64,000 nt of DNA from Cladocopium goreaui (taxonomy: Eukaryota > Sar > Dinophyceae > Suessiales > Symbiodiniaceae): NCBI GenBank assembly GCA_947184155.2, contig CAMXCT020001142.1, forward strand, positions 62,001 through 126,000, given 5' to 3'. Shown here piece by piece: positions 47,653 through 56,122 of this stretch. Every line of letters begins with the position of its first letter. The first letter of the stretch is position 1. The notes beneath the pieces were generated by a model, which worked only from the letters and a program-made list of their open reading frames with translations, was not told the origin of the DNA and did no database searches. The position numbers were made by a program, and so were the translations under genes.

Positions 47653-49140
47653 ATGGCAACCCGCGTGCAGTCGATGGACGTTCTACCCGGCGAAGACGAG
47701 GTGAGAGCGGTATCGAATGTAGCAGAAGCAGTGCGGTTGCTACGGGTGCCGGCTACCATATGGGAAGCCTTTTTAGAACAAGTTGGGAATCCTGGACAGG
47801 AACTTCGAGTTTTGGCAGCCTTGCCAGCTCACATAGTGGTGCAGGCAATTGGACAGGCACAAGCTGCAGGAGTTGGACTATCAGCCACCGAAGCTGCACA
47901 TGTGGGGCTAGTTTGGCGGGTTGCTAGGATGGCAGTTTACCTTAGAAAGGGTGGTGACATCACGAACTTTGAGGACGTGGACCCCTGGGTGCCGAAGGAG
48001 ACGCCTAAGCTTCCTGCACAAGCTCATGGGCATGGTGGGAAAGGAAATGGTTTGAAAGAAAAGGTCCTCAAGATGTCGAGTCTGGTGGACCAGACAGATG
48101 AGAGTGAGTTGATGCCACCAGACTTGCAGACAGTGCATTCCTGGTCACAAAGGTACCTTCAAGTCATGGGAGACTTGCCAATGGAGGAAGAAGAACCGAC
48201 GGACGCTCAAATGGCGGCGCTGGACAAGAGGGTGAACCAGTTGGGCCAAGCACCATATGTGGACATGGGCGTCTGGCTACCCTTCGGTCGGAGAGCTCTT
48301 CGGAATCAAAAGATGAGGGCTTTCTTTCCGGTGGGGGATGGCACGTTTGTGGCGAGGGCATTTCCTGGCCCTCAGAATTTCATGCAGTGGCAGGCGAGCT
48401 GGAAAGTCTTCAAGGTGGCCGCAATCTCCTTGGACATCTGCTCGATAGCATCGCTGCTGTTGTACGAGAAGGCAATCGAAAAGATGACCATACAGTGGCC
48501 TAAGAATTGGGGGCTCATAGCTCATGCTGATGATAAAGCGCGGGCCGAACGTCTTGAAAGAGTACGGAGGCAGTTGGTCGTGGACTCCAAGAACGGCAAG
48601 AACGTTCCAACGGACTTCACTGAGGAAAAGCCATGGTCGGTGGTTTTCAGGTTGGTGTCGCAAGACGAGACCTATTGGAATGACCAGGTGAGACATCCAG
48701 CTACAGCATGGTTGGCATCGGGGTCGAGAGGCGCTCCCATGGCATCGTCAGAAGCCTTAGCTCTGGCCCACTTTCCAGGACTTTCTGAAGGGCATGAGGC
48801 GGAGGGCGGCAGCGGTGAGAAAGATGAGAGACGCAGACAAGCTAACAGAGACAAAAGGGCAGCAAAGAAGAGACGTGCCCAAGCTGAACGTGAAGAACTA
48901 GCAAAGTGGAGAAGCACGCCGGCTTCGGGAAAGGGTTCTGGAGCAGGCGGCAAAGGCAAGAACAAGATGCAGGGCAAGGACCAGACTGGAGAGGAGATTT
49001 GTTTTTCTTGGGCCAAGAACAATGGGCCTTGTGCTGGGCTGGCTCCCGGCGCAGAGTGCAGGTCGAAAGTGAAACGGGCACACAAGTGCCAATTGTGTCT
49101 TTCACCAGGACACACCAATGAACAGTGTCCCAAGAAATGA
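47653..49140 (+). CDS. Gag-like nucleocapsid protein
   Basis: 495 codons from an ATG 7 bp after repeat A1, which makes this start very likely. The N-terminal and middle parts are mixed helical sequence without a known motif. From about residue 385 it becomes strongly basic (RRQANRDKRAAKKRRAQAER), suited to RNA binding. The C-terminus has a Cys/His array: CFSWAKNNGPC, then CRSKVKRAHKC, then a CCHC zinc knuckle CQLCLSPGHTNEQC (C479, C482, H487, C492). Zinc knuckles of this type package retroelement RNA. The frame is intact. The next ORF begins about 195 bp downstream. Confidence 0.85.
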   Translation: MATRVQSMDVLPGEDEVRAVSNVAEAVRLLRVPATIWEAFLEQVGNPGQELRVLAALPAHIVVQAIGQAQAAGVGLSATEAAHVGLVWRVARMAVYLRKGGDITNFEDVDPWVPKETPKLPAQAHGHGGKGNGLKEKVLKMSSLVDQTDESELMPPDLQTVHSWSQRYLQVMGDLPMEEEEPTDAQMAALDKRVNQLGQAPYVDMGVWLPFGRRALRNQKMRAFFPVGDGTFVARAFPGPQNFMQWQASWKVFKVAAISLDICSIASLLLYEKAIEKMTIQWPKNWGLIAHADDKARAERLERVRRQLVVDSKNGKNVPTDFTEEKPWSVVFRLVSQDETYWNDQVRHPATAWLASGSRGAPMASSEALALAHFPGLSEGHEAEGGSGEKDERRRQANRDKRAAKKRRAQAEREELAKWRSTPASGKGSGAGGKGKNKMQGKDQTGEEICFSWAKNNGPCAGLAPGAECRSKVKRAHKCQLCLSPGHTNEQCPKK

Positions 49141-49334
49141 ACTGTGCTTGTGTTGAAAAACTTGGGCTTCTCCGTTGCACTGGTGATGGATGAAGGGAGC
49201 CCTGTTTTGTGTTTTTCACGTTGCACGAGTGCGGAAGAGTTCATGACACGTTGAAGTAGGTTTCAATAGGTCAGGTTTCGAATTGGTTGAATTCGTTTGG
49301 ACATGGCTCGAGAGTTGACCATGGCAGTCTTGAG

Positions 49335-52300
49335 ATGAACGTTCATGTGTATCGCAGCCCCCTTTTCAGAATGAGTACGGCGTCGAGTTCAACCAAGATC
49401 GCTGACTCTAGTCATGGAGTGAATGCGGAGGTGTCCAAGCGGGTGGAACTGTGCCTTGAGAAATGTCAGTCATACGCAGAGTTCAAAGAAGAAAGACATT
49501 TCAAGTTCCTTCATTTGTTTGCAGGGCCTCGTGACGTTTTGGCTGAAGCCTTGAGGGACGAATGCGAAAAGGAAGGGTTGAAGGTCGTGGTGGAATCCTA
49601 TGATAAACTCATTGATGCAAGCCACGATCTTTTAGCAGAGCGGCCTTTCACGGACATCTTGAAGAAGGCCAAAGAGGGCGACTACGATGGTGGTCATGCT
49701 GGATTTCCCTGTGGGAGCTTTTCAAGGGCAAGATACAACCTGGAAGGCGAAGGACCCAAGCCTGTGCGGTCTGGAGCCGAAATTTATGGCTTGGCAACAA
49801 ACAGCCGAGCACAACAACAAGAAGCTGACAGAGGAACAGTGATGGCTGTCAGGTCAGCCATGATCATCAACGAGGTCATTCAGAGTCAAAGACGCAGAGC
49901 GGTGCCGTCAGTGGGAACGTTGGAGAACCCGCCTGGAAGTGAGACAGGTGAAGAGGGACCGGCATGGGCTCTCCCCGAATTGATGTCGTTTGAAAGAGAC
50001 TTGGGAACGACAACAGCCTTGTTCAACACGTGCGCTTACCAGACCAAGTTGAGGTACAAGTGGTTTAAGCCAGGACGCTTCACGGGCTACTTGGCCGATT
50101 TGGACAGGCTGTCAAAGAAGTGCACGTGCCCTGGATGGAGCCGACATCAAGCTTTGATAGGCAAGAACATGACGTCGAGGGCGGCAGAGTACCCTGAGGA
50201 ATTGTGCAAGGCATATGCAGCTTTGGTTGTCAAGACGTTCAAGACCACGATCCAAATGGAATGGTGGAGATCAGTCTTGAGAAAGAAAAAGGAAGAAGTG
50301 TCAGATGCACAGCTGAGGTGGTTGGCCAGCAAGGCCAAACGACAGTTGCCCCCGGTGACAACCCAGGATTTGTCCGCCTCTCGAAGAGTTTGGATGGCAG
50401 ACAACGTGGATGCTAGTGAAGGGCCTTCTGATGGACCGTCAAAGAAGAAAAGACGGGAAGGAGAGAACGAGCACTACGTGGGGGGCATGCGGAACCCGGC
50501 AAAGGCGGTGAGTAGACTTAGCAAGCTGGCAGAGACAGGGAAAGACATCAGGAGATTGTGGACAAGATTTCTGAGAGAATATCCTCAAGCAGTCGAGACG
50601 GCAGAGGAGTACGGAAGTGAGAACTGCCAGTTGAAGGAGAACGTTCTCAAGGCATGGACGGATTGCATCGAGCACTTCTTGAAGGTCAAGGAATTTGATG
50701 AAGTGGTTTTGAGACCCCCGGAGAGATTCACATCTCCATTGAATGCAAAGCTTCTAGAAGCTTGGCGAAAGCATTCAGGTGATCCGGAGATGGACCTAGT
50801 GTCATGGATCAGATCGGGGGCTCCGTTGGGCATGGCAGAAAACATCCCCTACCGCAACATCTTCCCGATGACGGAGGGCAATGAAGGGGAGTTTGAAAGC
50901 ATGCCCGAAATGGAGGCTCAGCTGGGGGCAGAGAACTACAAGAGCTTTGTTGAGGAGCCGGAACATGCTTATGCTGAAGTACAAAGGTATTTGCAGAAGG
51001 GCTTTTGCATTGAGCTGTCGGAGGAAGAGGTACGGCAGCAATTTCCGGTTGGCACGGTGAGCAAGCTGGCACTCATCATCAAAACCAAGGAGGATGGCAC
51101 GATTAAGAGGCGTGTCATAATTGACTTGTTGCGCAGTGGGGGCAACAGCAGATGTCGCATACGGGAACGCATCGTGTTGCCGAGAATACAAGACGTGCTG
51201 GACAGCCTGAGGTACCTGAGAGAAAACCGTTTTGGGTTGATCTTGAGGGCACAGAAGGAGGACTGGGACGATCAAGACCAATGTGACGAAGTGGAACTGG
51301 TGTCAGCAGACTTGTCAGACGCATACTGTCACTTGGCGGTCCATGGGAACGAGCTGGGCAACTGCGTGGCGCCGTCAGTCAACCCTGGCAAGTATCTTGT
51401 GTTCGTGGCAATGCTGTTTGGCTTCAAGGGAGCCCCACTCATCATGGGAAGGTTTGCTGCGACATTGGCGAGACTGCTACAGTCCTTGGTGCCGGCCGAT
51501 GAGATGCAGTCACAGCTGTACATGGACGATCCGTTATGGATGTTGCAGGGTCCACGTTGGAGGAGGAGAGAAAACCTTGCGCTCATCCTCTACATGTGCG
51601 GGGCCTTGGGAGTGAAGCTTCAGTTTCGAAAAGGCTTCAGAGGAACGGATGCAGTGTGGATTGGAGTACGCATGGAGTTGAAGCTGGCAGAGGACGTGGT
51701 CATCCTTTCTATCCCGCCCAAGATGATGAACGAGGTCAAAACAACACTGGAGAGCTGGCAGAACAAGGGCATGGTAGCCCTCAGGGAGGTCAGGGCTGTG
51801 ACGGGAAAATTGTCATGGATCTGTGGCATCATCGTGAGGGCCAGATGGTGCGTCAACATCTTGTACGCAGTCATCGCACAGACGCTGGCAGATGCGGAAA
51901 AGGAGCAAGACAGAGCAACCAGGAGGGACGACACAAGGCCAAAACCCTTCATGGTGGCGGTGCACAGGATTGAATTGCCGCGACAGTGGTTCAGTGCAAT
52001 GTTTGAGAAGCCAGACAGGTTTGCGCTGAGGCGAGAGGGACTTCGGGAAGTACCAGCTCAGTTTGCGTTGATCACAGACGCTTCCCCCAGAGGAGTTGGC
52101 GCCATTTTGGCGGACATCGACAGGAAAAGTCGAGCGATCATTCCGCTCGAGGCACTGGAGATACCCTTCACGGAGGAATATGCCAAATGGATGGGCATAC
52201 CATGGGACGACCCGGCGGGGCAAGGGCCATTGGAAGCTTGGGCGATTTTGATGGCCATCAAGAAATGGAAGCACCGAATCAAGGGACATTCCTTGCTGAT

Positions 52301-52640
52301 TCGGGCCGACAGCGTGGTGGCTTTGGCGACAGTTTCCAAGGCCTCGGCACCATCTCCGGTGTTGAATTGGATCGGTGCTGAATTGGCGCTGAAGACGGAG
52401 GAGCTCAACCTGGGCAAATTCATCACCCAACACATTCCTGGATCTTGGAATGTGGAAGCTGATTGGCTTAGCCGCCCACACCAGCGGGGCGAGATGCCAA
52501 AAAGATTGGTGGGGGTGCCCATGCGTCAGTTTCCAAAGGAAAGAATCATGACGTCGGCCTTGAAACCCCCCGGGGTGGACGCGGCGCTGAGATGGGGCCA
52601 AGCATCCAAAGTGGTGTCTGCGGCTTTTGAAGAACTTTGA
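49335..52640 (+). CDS. Polyprotein: methyltransferase-like, reverse transcriptase, RNase H
   Basis: About 1101 residues from the first ATG at 49335; 49371 is an alternative start, and the frame itself is open further upstream. Residues about 57-310 resemble a DNA methyltransferase: HLFAG (60-64, motif I), GFPCGSFSRA with C126 (PC loop) and LENPPGS (E197-N198-P199). Residues about 560-800 are reverse transcriptase: SADLSDAYCHL (D659) and LYMDDPLW (Y729-M-D731-D732). Residues about 905-1050 are RNase H with all four acids visible: TDAS D915, EAW E967, ADS D992 and EADWLSR D1043. All catalytic residues are present, so the protein may be active. DIRS1-type elements carry a methyltransferase after RNase H; here it is placed before RT. 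Confidence 0.9.
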   Translation: MNVHVYRSPLFRMSTASSSTKIADSSHGVNAEVSKRVELCLEKCQSYAEFKEERHFKFLHLFAGPRDVLAEALRDECEKEGLKVVVESYDKLIDASHDLLAERPFTDILKKAKEGDYDGGHAGFPCGSFSRARYNLEGEGPKPVRSGAEIYGLATNSRAQQQEADRGTVMAVRSAMIINEVIQSQRRRAVPSVGTLENPPGSETGEEGPAWALPELMSFERDLGTTTALFNTCAYQTKLRYKWFKPGRFTGYLADLDRLSKKCTCPGWSRHQALIGKNMTSRAAEYPEELCKAYAALVVKTFKTTIQMEWWRSVLRKKKEEVSDAQLRWLASKAKRQLPPVTTQDLSASRRVWMADNVDASEGPSDGPSKKKRREGENEHYVGGMRNPAKAVSRLSKLAETGKDIRRLWTRFLREYPQAVETAEEYGSENCQLKENVLKAWTDCIEHFLKVKEFDEVVLRPPERFTSPLNAKLLEAWRKHSGDPEMDLVSWIRSGAPLGMAENIPYRNIFPMTEGNEGEFESMPEMEAQLGAENYKSFVEEPEHAYAEVQRYLQKGFCIELSEEEVRQQFPVGTVSKLALIIKTKEDGTIKRRVIIDLLRSGGNSRCRIRERIVLPRIQDVLDSLRYLRENRFGLILRAQKEDWDDQDQCDEVELVSADLSDAYCHLAVHGNELGNCVAPSVNPGKYLVFVAMLFGFKGAPLIMGRFAATLARLLQSLVPADEMQSQLYMDDPLWMLQGPRWRRRENLALILYMCGALGVKLQFRKGFRGTDAVWIGVRMELKLAEDVVILSIPPKMMNEVKTTLESWQNKGMVALREVRAVTGKLSWICGIIVRARWCVNILYAVIAQTLADAEKEQDRATRRDDTRPKPFMVAVHRIELPRQWFSAMFEKPDRFALRREGLREVPAQFALITDASPRGVGAILADIDRKSRAIIPLEALEIPFTEEYAKWMGIPWDDPAGQGPLEAWAILMAIKKWKHRIKGHSLLIRADSVVALATVSKASAPSPVLNWIGAELALKTEELNLGKFITQHIPGSWNVEADWLSRPHQRGEMPKRLVGVPMRQFPKERIMTSALKPPGVDAALRWGQASKVVSAAFEEL

Positions 52641-52826
52641 GACATCCGAAGCTGGCAATAAGGAAGAGGGGGCCTCTTTCACAGCTTTGGGGGGAGGGAA
52701 CTTCAAAGTTGAGTTCATTGTCTCATGCGGAGTTCTTTGGCAGCCACATGACATGAGTAGGCATTTCCATGGGGGTTTATTGACATGTTTTGTGATTTGA
52801 AGGTTTGTGTGAATTAATTTGATTTG

Positions 52827-53312
52827 ATGCAGCTGCGTGGGAAAGCTCAAGACAGCAGGATGGACGCGATAGTAGTGTCTGGAGAGCTCACTGAGACCAC
52901 TGATATTGACAGTTGGTCTTGGGCTGAACTTTTAGTCGTAGTTGGATGGCTCTCCGGGCTCATCACATGCTGTCTTGCCCTACGCAACCTGTGCAAATGC
53001 TGCTGGGGCCCACAAGACCCGCGGAAACCAAGGAGCAGGGAAATGGCGGGTTCACAGACAGTGTCACGGGGGGTCGAGGCATCAACGCAAACTATCTTAT
53101 GCACTCCTCCAGATTCTTTAACCCAGAGGGACAAGGAGAAGGGCAACCGAGCAGTCACGCCAGATCCAATAGCAGTCTACTCCTCCTACAGAAGGGGAGG
53201 CAACAGAGAACGTCTGACACAGGACATGGTGGTCAGAGCCTTGCCAGTGCTGTCAGATATGGAGCAAAGAATCGACATGGCAAGGATGAGAGAGAGTTGG
53301 AGAAAATCCTAG
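52827..53312 (+). CDS. Small one-pass membrane protein of the element
   Basis: 161 codons from an ATG 186 bp after the polyprotein stop. An acidic N-terminus (ELTETTDIDSW) is followed by a hydrophobic segment at residues about 33-53 (AELLVVVGWLSGLITCCLAL), a Cys/basic border (RNLCKCC) and a polar, basic tail with VSRGVEASTQTI. The charge pattern predicts the tail in the cytoplasm. The frame overlaps the start of the recombinase frame, which suggests coupled or frameshifted expression. No family is recognised. It resembles in layout the ORF at 10629-10967 in the copia element. Confidence 0.55.
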   Translation: MQLRGKAQDSRMDAIVVSGELTETTDIDSWSWAELLVVVGWLSGLITCCLALRNLCKCCWGPQDPRKPRSREMAGSQTVSRGVEASTQTILCTPPDSLTQRDKEKGNRAVTPDPIAVYSSYRRGGNRERLTQDMVVRALPVLSDMEQRIDMARMRESWRKS

Positions 53313-53353
53313 GCAAGGGCTTGGGGGCAGGTTTTCAGAGATCGGCCGTGCCC

Positions 53354-54526
53354 ATGCTGGGGAACAAGATGACGGCGAACCCCAAGAAGTTTGGAGAGGC
53401 AAGGGCGTCAGGACAAAAGATGGTAGACACAGTGGAAGCGCTGACACAAACCAAGCTCACTGGCATGAAGCTTGCATATCAACTGGCAACGTCTACCAAG
53501 AACATCAGAAACGCGGTGAACAAGCTGAAGTCCAACTTTTGGGCCCCATCGTCCAGAGCGGCGAGAGACATTAAGAGGAGTGAAGTGGTGAGACTGGCGA
53601 GACTGGTAGCGGGAACGGCCCAACAAGTCTTTCCTTTGACACAGGAGGTTGTCGAAGGAGTGGCGGCCTGCATAAAAGATGCCAACATGAAGTCAGGTGA
53701 CCAGTACTTGAACGAGCTCAAACTATGTCATATAGAACAGGGCTTTGATCTACCACCGTGGCTGGTGAGAACACTGGCTATGTGCAAGAAAGCGCTGATG
53801 AGGAACAAAGGCCCTGTCAAAAGAGCCATAGAGGCAAAATTGGAGGACATAGAAGAGGAGCAGTGGGCAACCGATGGTGCAGACGCTGACAACGGGATCA
53901 ATCCTGCGCTCTCATATGCCTGGGCATGTTTGTGGATGTTGCGGGAAATTGAGGCCAGTGAGTGCAAGTGGGAGCACATACAGATGGATCGGCAACGAAA
54001 GACCGTTTCCTTGATGATCCCGATCTCAAAAATGGATCAGGATGCGAAGGGAATCAAGAGAACTTTGCAATGCTGCGGTGAAAACGTGTGTTCCAGGTTT
54101 TGCGCATGGAATGTTTGGCTCCGCATGGTGGAAGAGTTTCCAAAGCGAAAAGAGAAGAAAGGATATTTATTCACGGACAAGTTCAAGGGCAAGTTGAACA
54201 AGAACAAGATGATCGAGGCTTGGCGAAAAGTCACGAGAAAACAAGTGACAGGACACTCCGCCCGGAGGAGTGGGGCCATGGAACATGTCAGAAGAGGTTT
54301 ACAATTACAAGAATTGGCATTCCTCGGGCGATGGAAGTCGGCTGTGGTCCTGACCTACGCCAATGATGCCTTGCAAGAAGTTCCTGCCAATCGCAATGGG
54401 AGGAACGAAACTCAAATGGGAAATGGCACAGGAACACCTATGCCTTGGACGCCTTGTAGACAGCCTTCCACACCCATGTGCCTGACCCCATGGGTTTCGA
54501 AGAAGAGCTCTTCCGGAACAAGTTGA
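53354..54526 (+). CDS. Tyrosine recombinase (integrase) of the element
   Basis: The frame is open from 52946, but its first part overlaps the membrane ORF. The ATG at 53354 is the first after that ORF ends; an upstream start or a frameshift is possible. Numbered from 52946, the catalytic set is R333 (WMLREIEAS), H437 and R440 (GHSARRSGA), W463 (FLGRWKS) and Y471 (VLTYANDAL), with a lysine-bearing strand SKMDQDAKG between. This is the canonical R...HxxR...H/W...Y order. The enzyme would join the circular DNA intermediate to the target through a tyrosine-DNA bond. The natural C-terminus appears to continue in another frame after about 54385. Confidence 0.88.
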   Translation: MLGNKMTANPKKFGEARASGQKMVDTVEALTQTKLTGMKLAYQLATSTKNIRNAVNKLKSNFWAPSSRAARDIKRSEVVRLARLVAGTAQQVFPLTQEVVEGVAACIKDANMKSGDQYLNELKLCHIEQGFDLPPWLVRTLAMCKKALMRNKGPVKRAIEAKLEDIEEEQWATDGADADNGINPALSYAWACLWMLREIEASECKWEHIQMDRQRKTVSLMIPISKMDQDAKGIKRTLQCCGENVCSRFCAWNVWLRMVEEFPKRKEKKGYLFTDKFKGKLNKNKMIEAWRKVTRKQVTGHSARRSGAMEHVRRGLQLQELAFLGRWKSAVVLTYANDALQEVPANRNGRNETQMGNGTGTPMPWTPCRQPSTPMCLTPWVSKKSSSGTS

Positions 54527-54851
54527 AGGTGAAGAGGAAAAGCAGCAGAATGGTGAAAATACAGCAAAGCAAGCCCTATGGGTGTCGTCCTGCGACAGTA
54601 GAAAGGGAAAACGCGTGTGGCACCGAGTCACCAATGCAGGATGGCAAATACCGATGGCAAAGTGGAATACGGCTTGCGGCTGGAACTTCACCAAGAACCC
54701 TGAAAAGGTGCGCTTATCAGTGGCACTACAGTTCAACCAGACCCGTTGTCGAAAATGCTCGGAGGTGATGAAATCCCGCGACTTGGTCAAGGAGGGCAAA
54801 ACGTTGGCAGGCTTCATCACAGGTGAAGCTGTGGCCATGTTTGGCTCATGA
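54395..54851 (+). pseudogene. Displaced C-terminal part of recombinase ORF with zinc-ribbon-like motif
   Basis: After the catalytic tyrosine the original frame turns unstructured. The frame one step over reads protein-like (KLKWEMAQEHLCLGRLVDSL), meets a TGA at 54483, then continues as RRALPEQVEGEEEKQQNGEN and ends with ACGWNF...TRCRKCSEVM. The Cys pattern (CGW, then C-x2-C about 20 residues on) suggests a small zinc-binding tail. The last 20 codons lie inside repeat B1. Either this copy has mutated or the tail is made by frameshifting; the stop favours mutation. Confidence 0.5.
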
Positions 54852-54972
54852 CATGGCCGAGTTGATGGATTTGACTGTCAGCAACTGCTGACAAACACCA
54901 AGCGAAAACAGATGACGGAGTCTGCACCTTGGAGGGTGGGTTGGGCTTGAAGTTGTGCTGCGAATGAATGTT
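54792..54972 (+). repeat. Split direct repeat B1
   Basis: 181 bp from gagggcaaaacg to cgaatgaatgtt. The copy 343 bp downstream (55135-55315) is B2. Only one or two bases separate its end from the start of A2. Confidence 0.95.
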
Positions 54973-54973
54973 T

Positions 54974-55083
54974 ACACCAGTTGTGACAAACATGCCAATG
55001 AGCTGCATGAAATTGGGTGGAGGGATGGGAATTGAAATGCCTGAAGTTGGGCTCAAAATGAGGCCTAACTGAAACTTGTTTTT
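54974..55083 (+). repeat. Split direct repeat A2
   Basis: Copy of A1 (47537-47646), directly after B1. The B1-A2 joint (gaatgttt/acacc) mimics the joint that circularisation would make between B2 and A1, as expected for recombinase core sites. Confidence 0.95.
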
Positions 55084-55134
55084 CCCAACCCCCTTGCAGG
55101 ATCCCACCCACAAGTTTTCAGAATTCGACGTACA

Positions 55135-55315
55135 GAGGGCAAAACGTTGGCAGGCTTCATCACAGGTGAAGCTGTGGCCATGTTTGGCTCATGACATGGC
55201 CGAGTTGATGGATTTGACTGTCAGCAACTGCTGACAAACACCAAGCGAAAACAGATGACGGAGTCTGCACCTTGGAGGGTGGGTTGGGCTTGAAGTTGTG
55301 CTGCGAATGAATGTT
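55135..55315 (+). repeat. Split direct repeat B2, right end of element
   Basis: Copy of B1. It is separated from A2 by 51 bp of unique sequence, and the flank after it is an AT-rich tract (tatatatatg). Confidence 0.95.
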
Positions 55316-56122
55316 ATATATATATGTATTGGTTCTATATAATTACATATGATATGATTATATTAATTACATATGATATGATTATAATCATAATATATGA
55401 TATTGTGCAAGGAAGCCAAGCGCCATCAGTCCTTGTGAGGCTTAGGCCTACCCTCCTAAGACAACTTGACTTGCAACCGCAGTTGCATCATACCATATTT
55501 CCATGGCAACCACCATATCTCCATGTGTAGAATCACTTGCTTAGCGTACAAAGATAGACACTGAAATAAAGAGATAGACACGTCTCTTTCACCCGGAGCA
55601 AGTTCTCTCATGTTATCTCTTTGCAGCCAGCCGTCGGGCCATGTAAGCCATGTAGCTGTCTTTCCCGTCGAGGTCAGTGGAGAAGTTGTCCGAATGGCAT
55701 GGCAGTCCACTGTGGGTCCCACAGCGGAGATGCCGCACGGACAAATCCGACGTGAGGCGAGGAAATGGAAGAAATCCAACACGGAAAGGAAACTTGAGAT
55801 ACAGCGAAGACTCTTTGGTCGTTGCAGTTGTTGCATGTGTCCTAAGCTTTTCTCTCTCTTGAGAAATGATAAACCTTCCTTTGACAGGATTCGGCACTAC
55901 AGGTTGTGCTTTCAGCATTTTGTTGAGTTTGTAAAGACATTTGGAAATTTCTTGAAAAGGTGACAACGGAAATCCATGGTCCTCATGTTCCATCTAGAAT
56001 CTTGACACGTATGCCAGGTCTTTGTCTTTGTGGAGTCCGATGATGCTGAGAACGATGTACCCGGTGAGCCTCTACACCTCTACTTAAGGCCTGGTATCAG
56101 TGCCAGCCGAGTGCATGACTTG
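55316..56122. other. No clear gene
   Basis: AT-rich start (to about 55400), then unique sequence. A plus-strand frame at 55610-55963 (117 codons, basic middle) has no motif and no repeat. I do not support it as a gene. Confidence 0.35.

Larger units (their letters stand above)
47537..55315 (+). mobile_element. Tyrosine-recombinase retrotransposon (Ngaro/PAT-like)
   Basis: 7779 bp, delimited by split direct repeats in the order A1 ... B1-A2-B2, the hallmark of Ngaro- and PAT-type elements of the DIRS order. Inside are Gag, a methyltransferase-like/RT/RNase H protein, a membrane ORF and a tyrosine recombinase, all on the plus strand. Such elements copy RNA to circular DNA and integrate by recombination without target duplication; none is seen here. 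The left flank (ending gagaacaa) and right flank (starting tatata) are unrelated. The copy is recent or conserved because A and B pairs are near identical, but the last ORF is disrupted by a frameshift and a stop. Confidence 0.92.

Noticed and set aside
51813..52850. Minus-strand frame of 345 codons
   Set aside because: It lies opposite the RT/RNase H gene, whose plus-strand motifs are complete. The minus frame has no motif.
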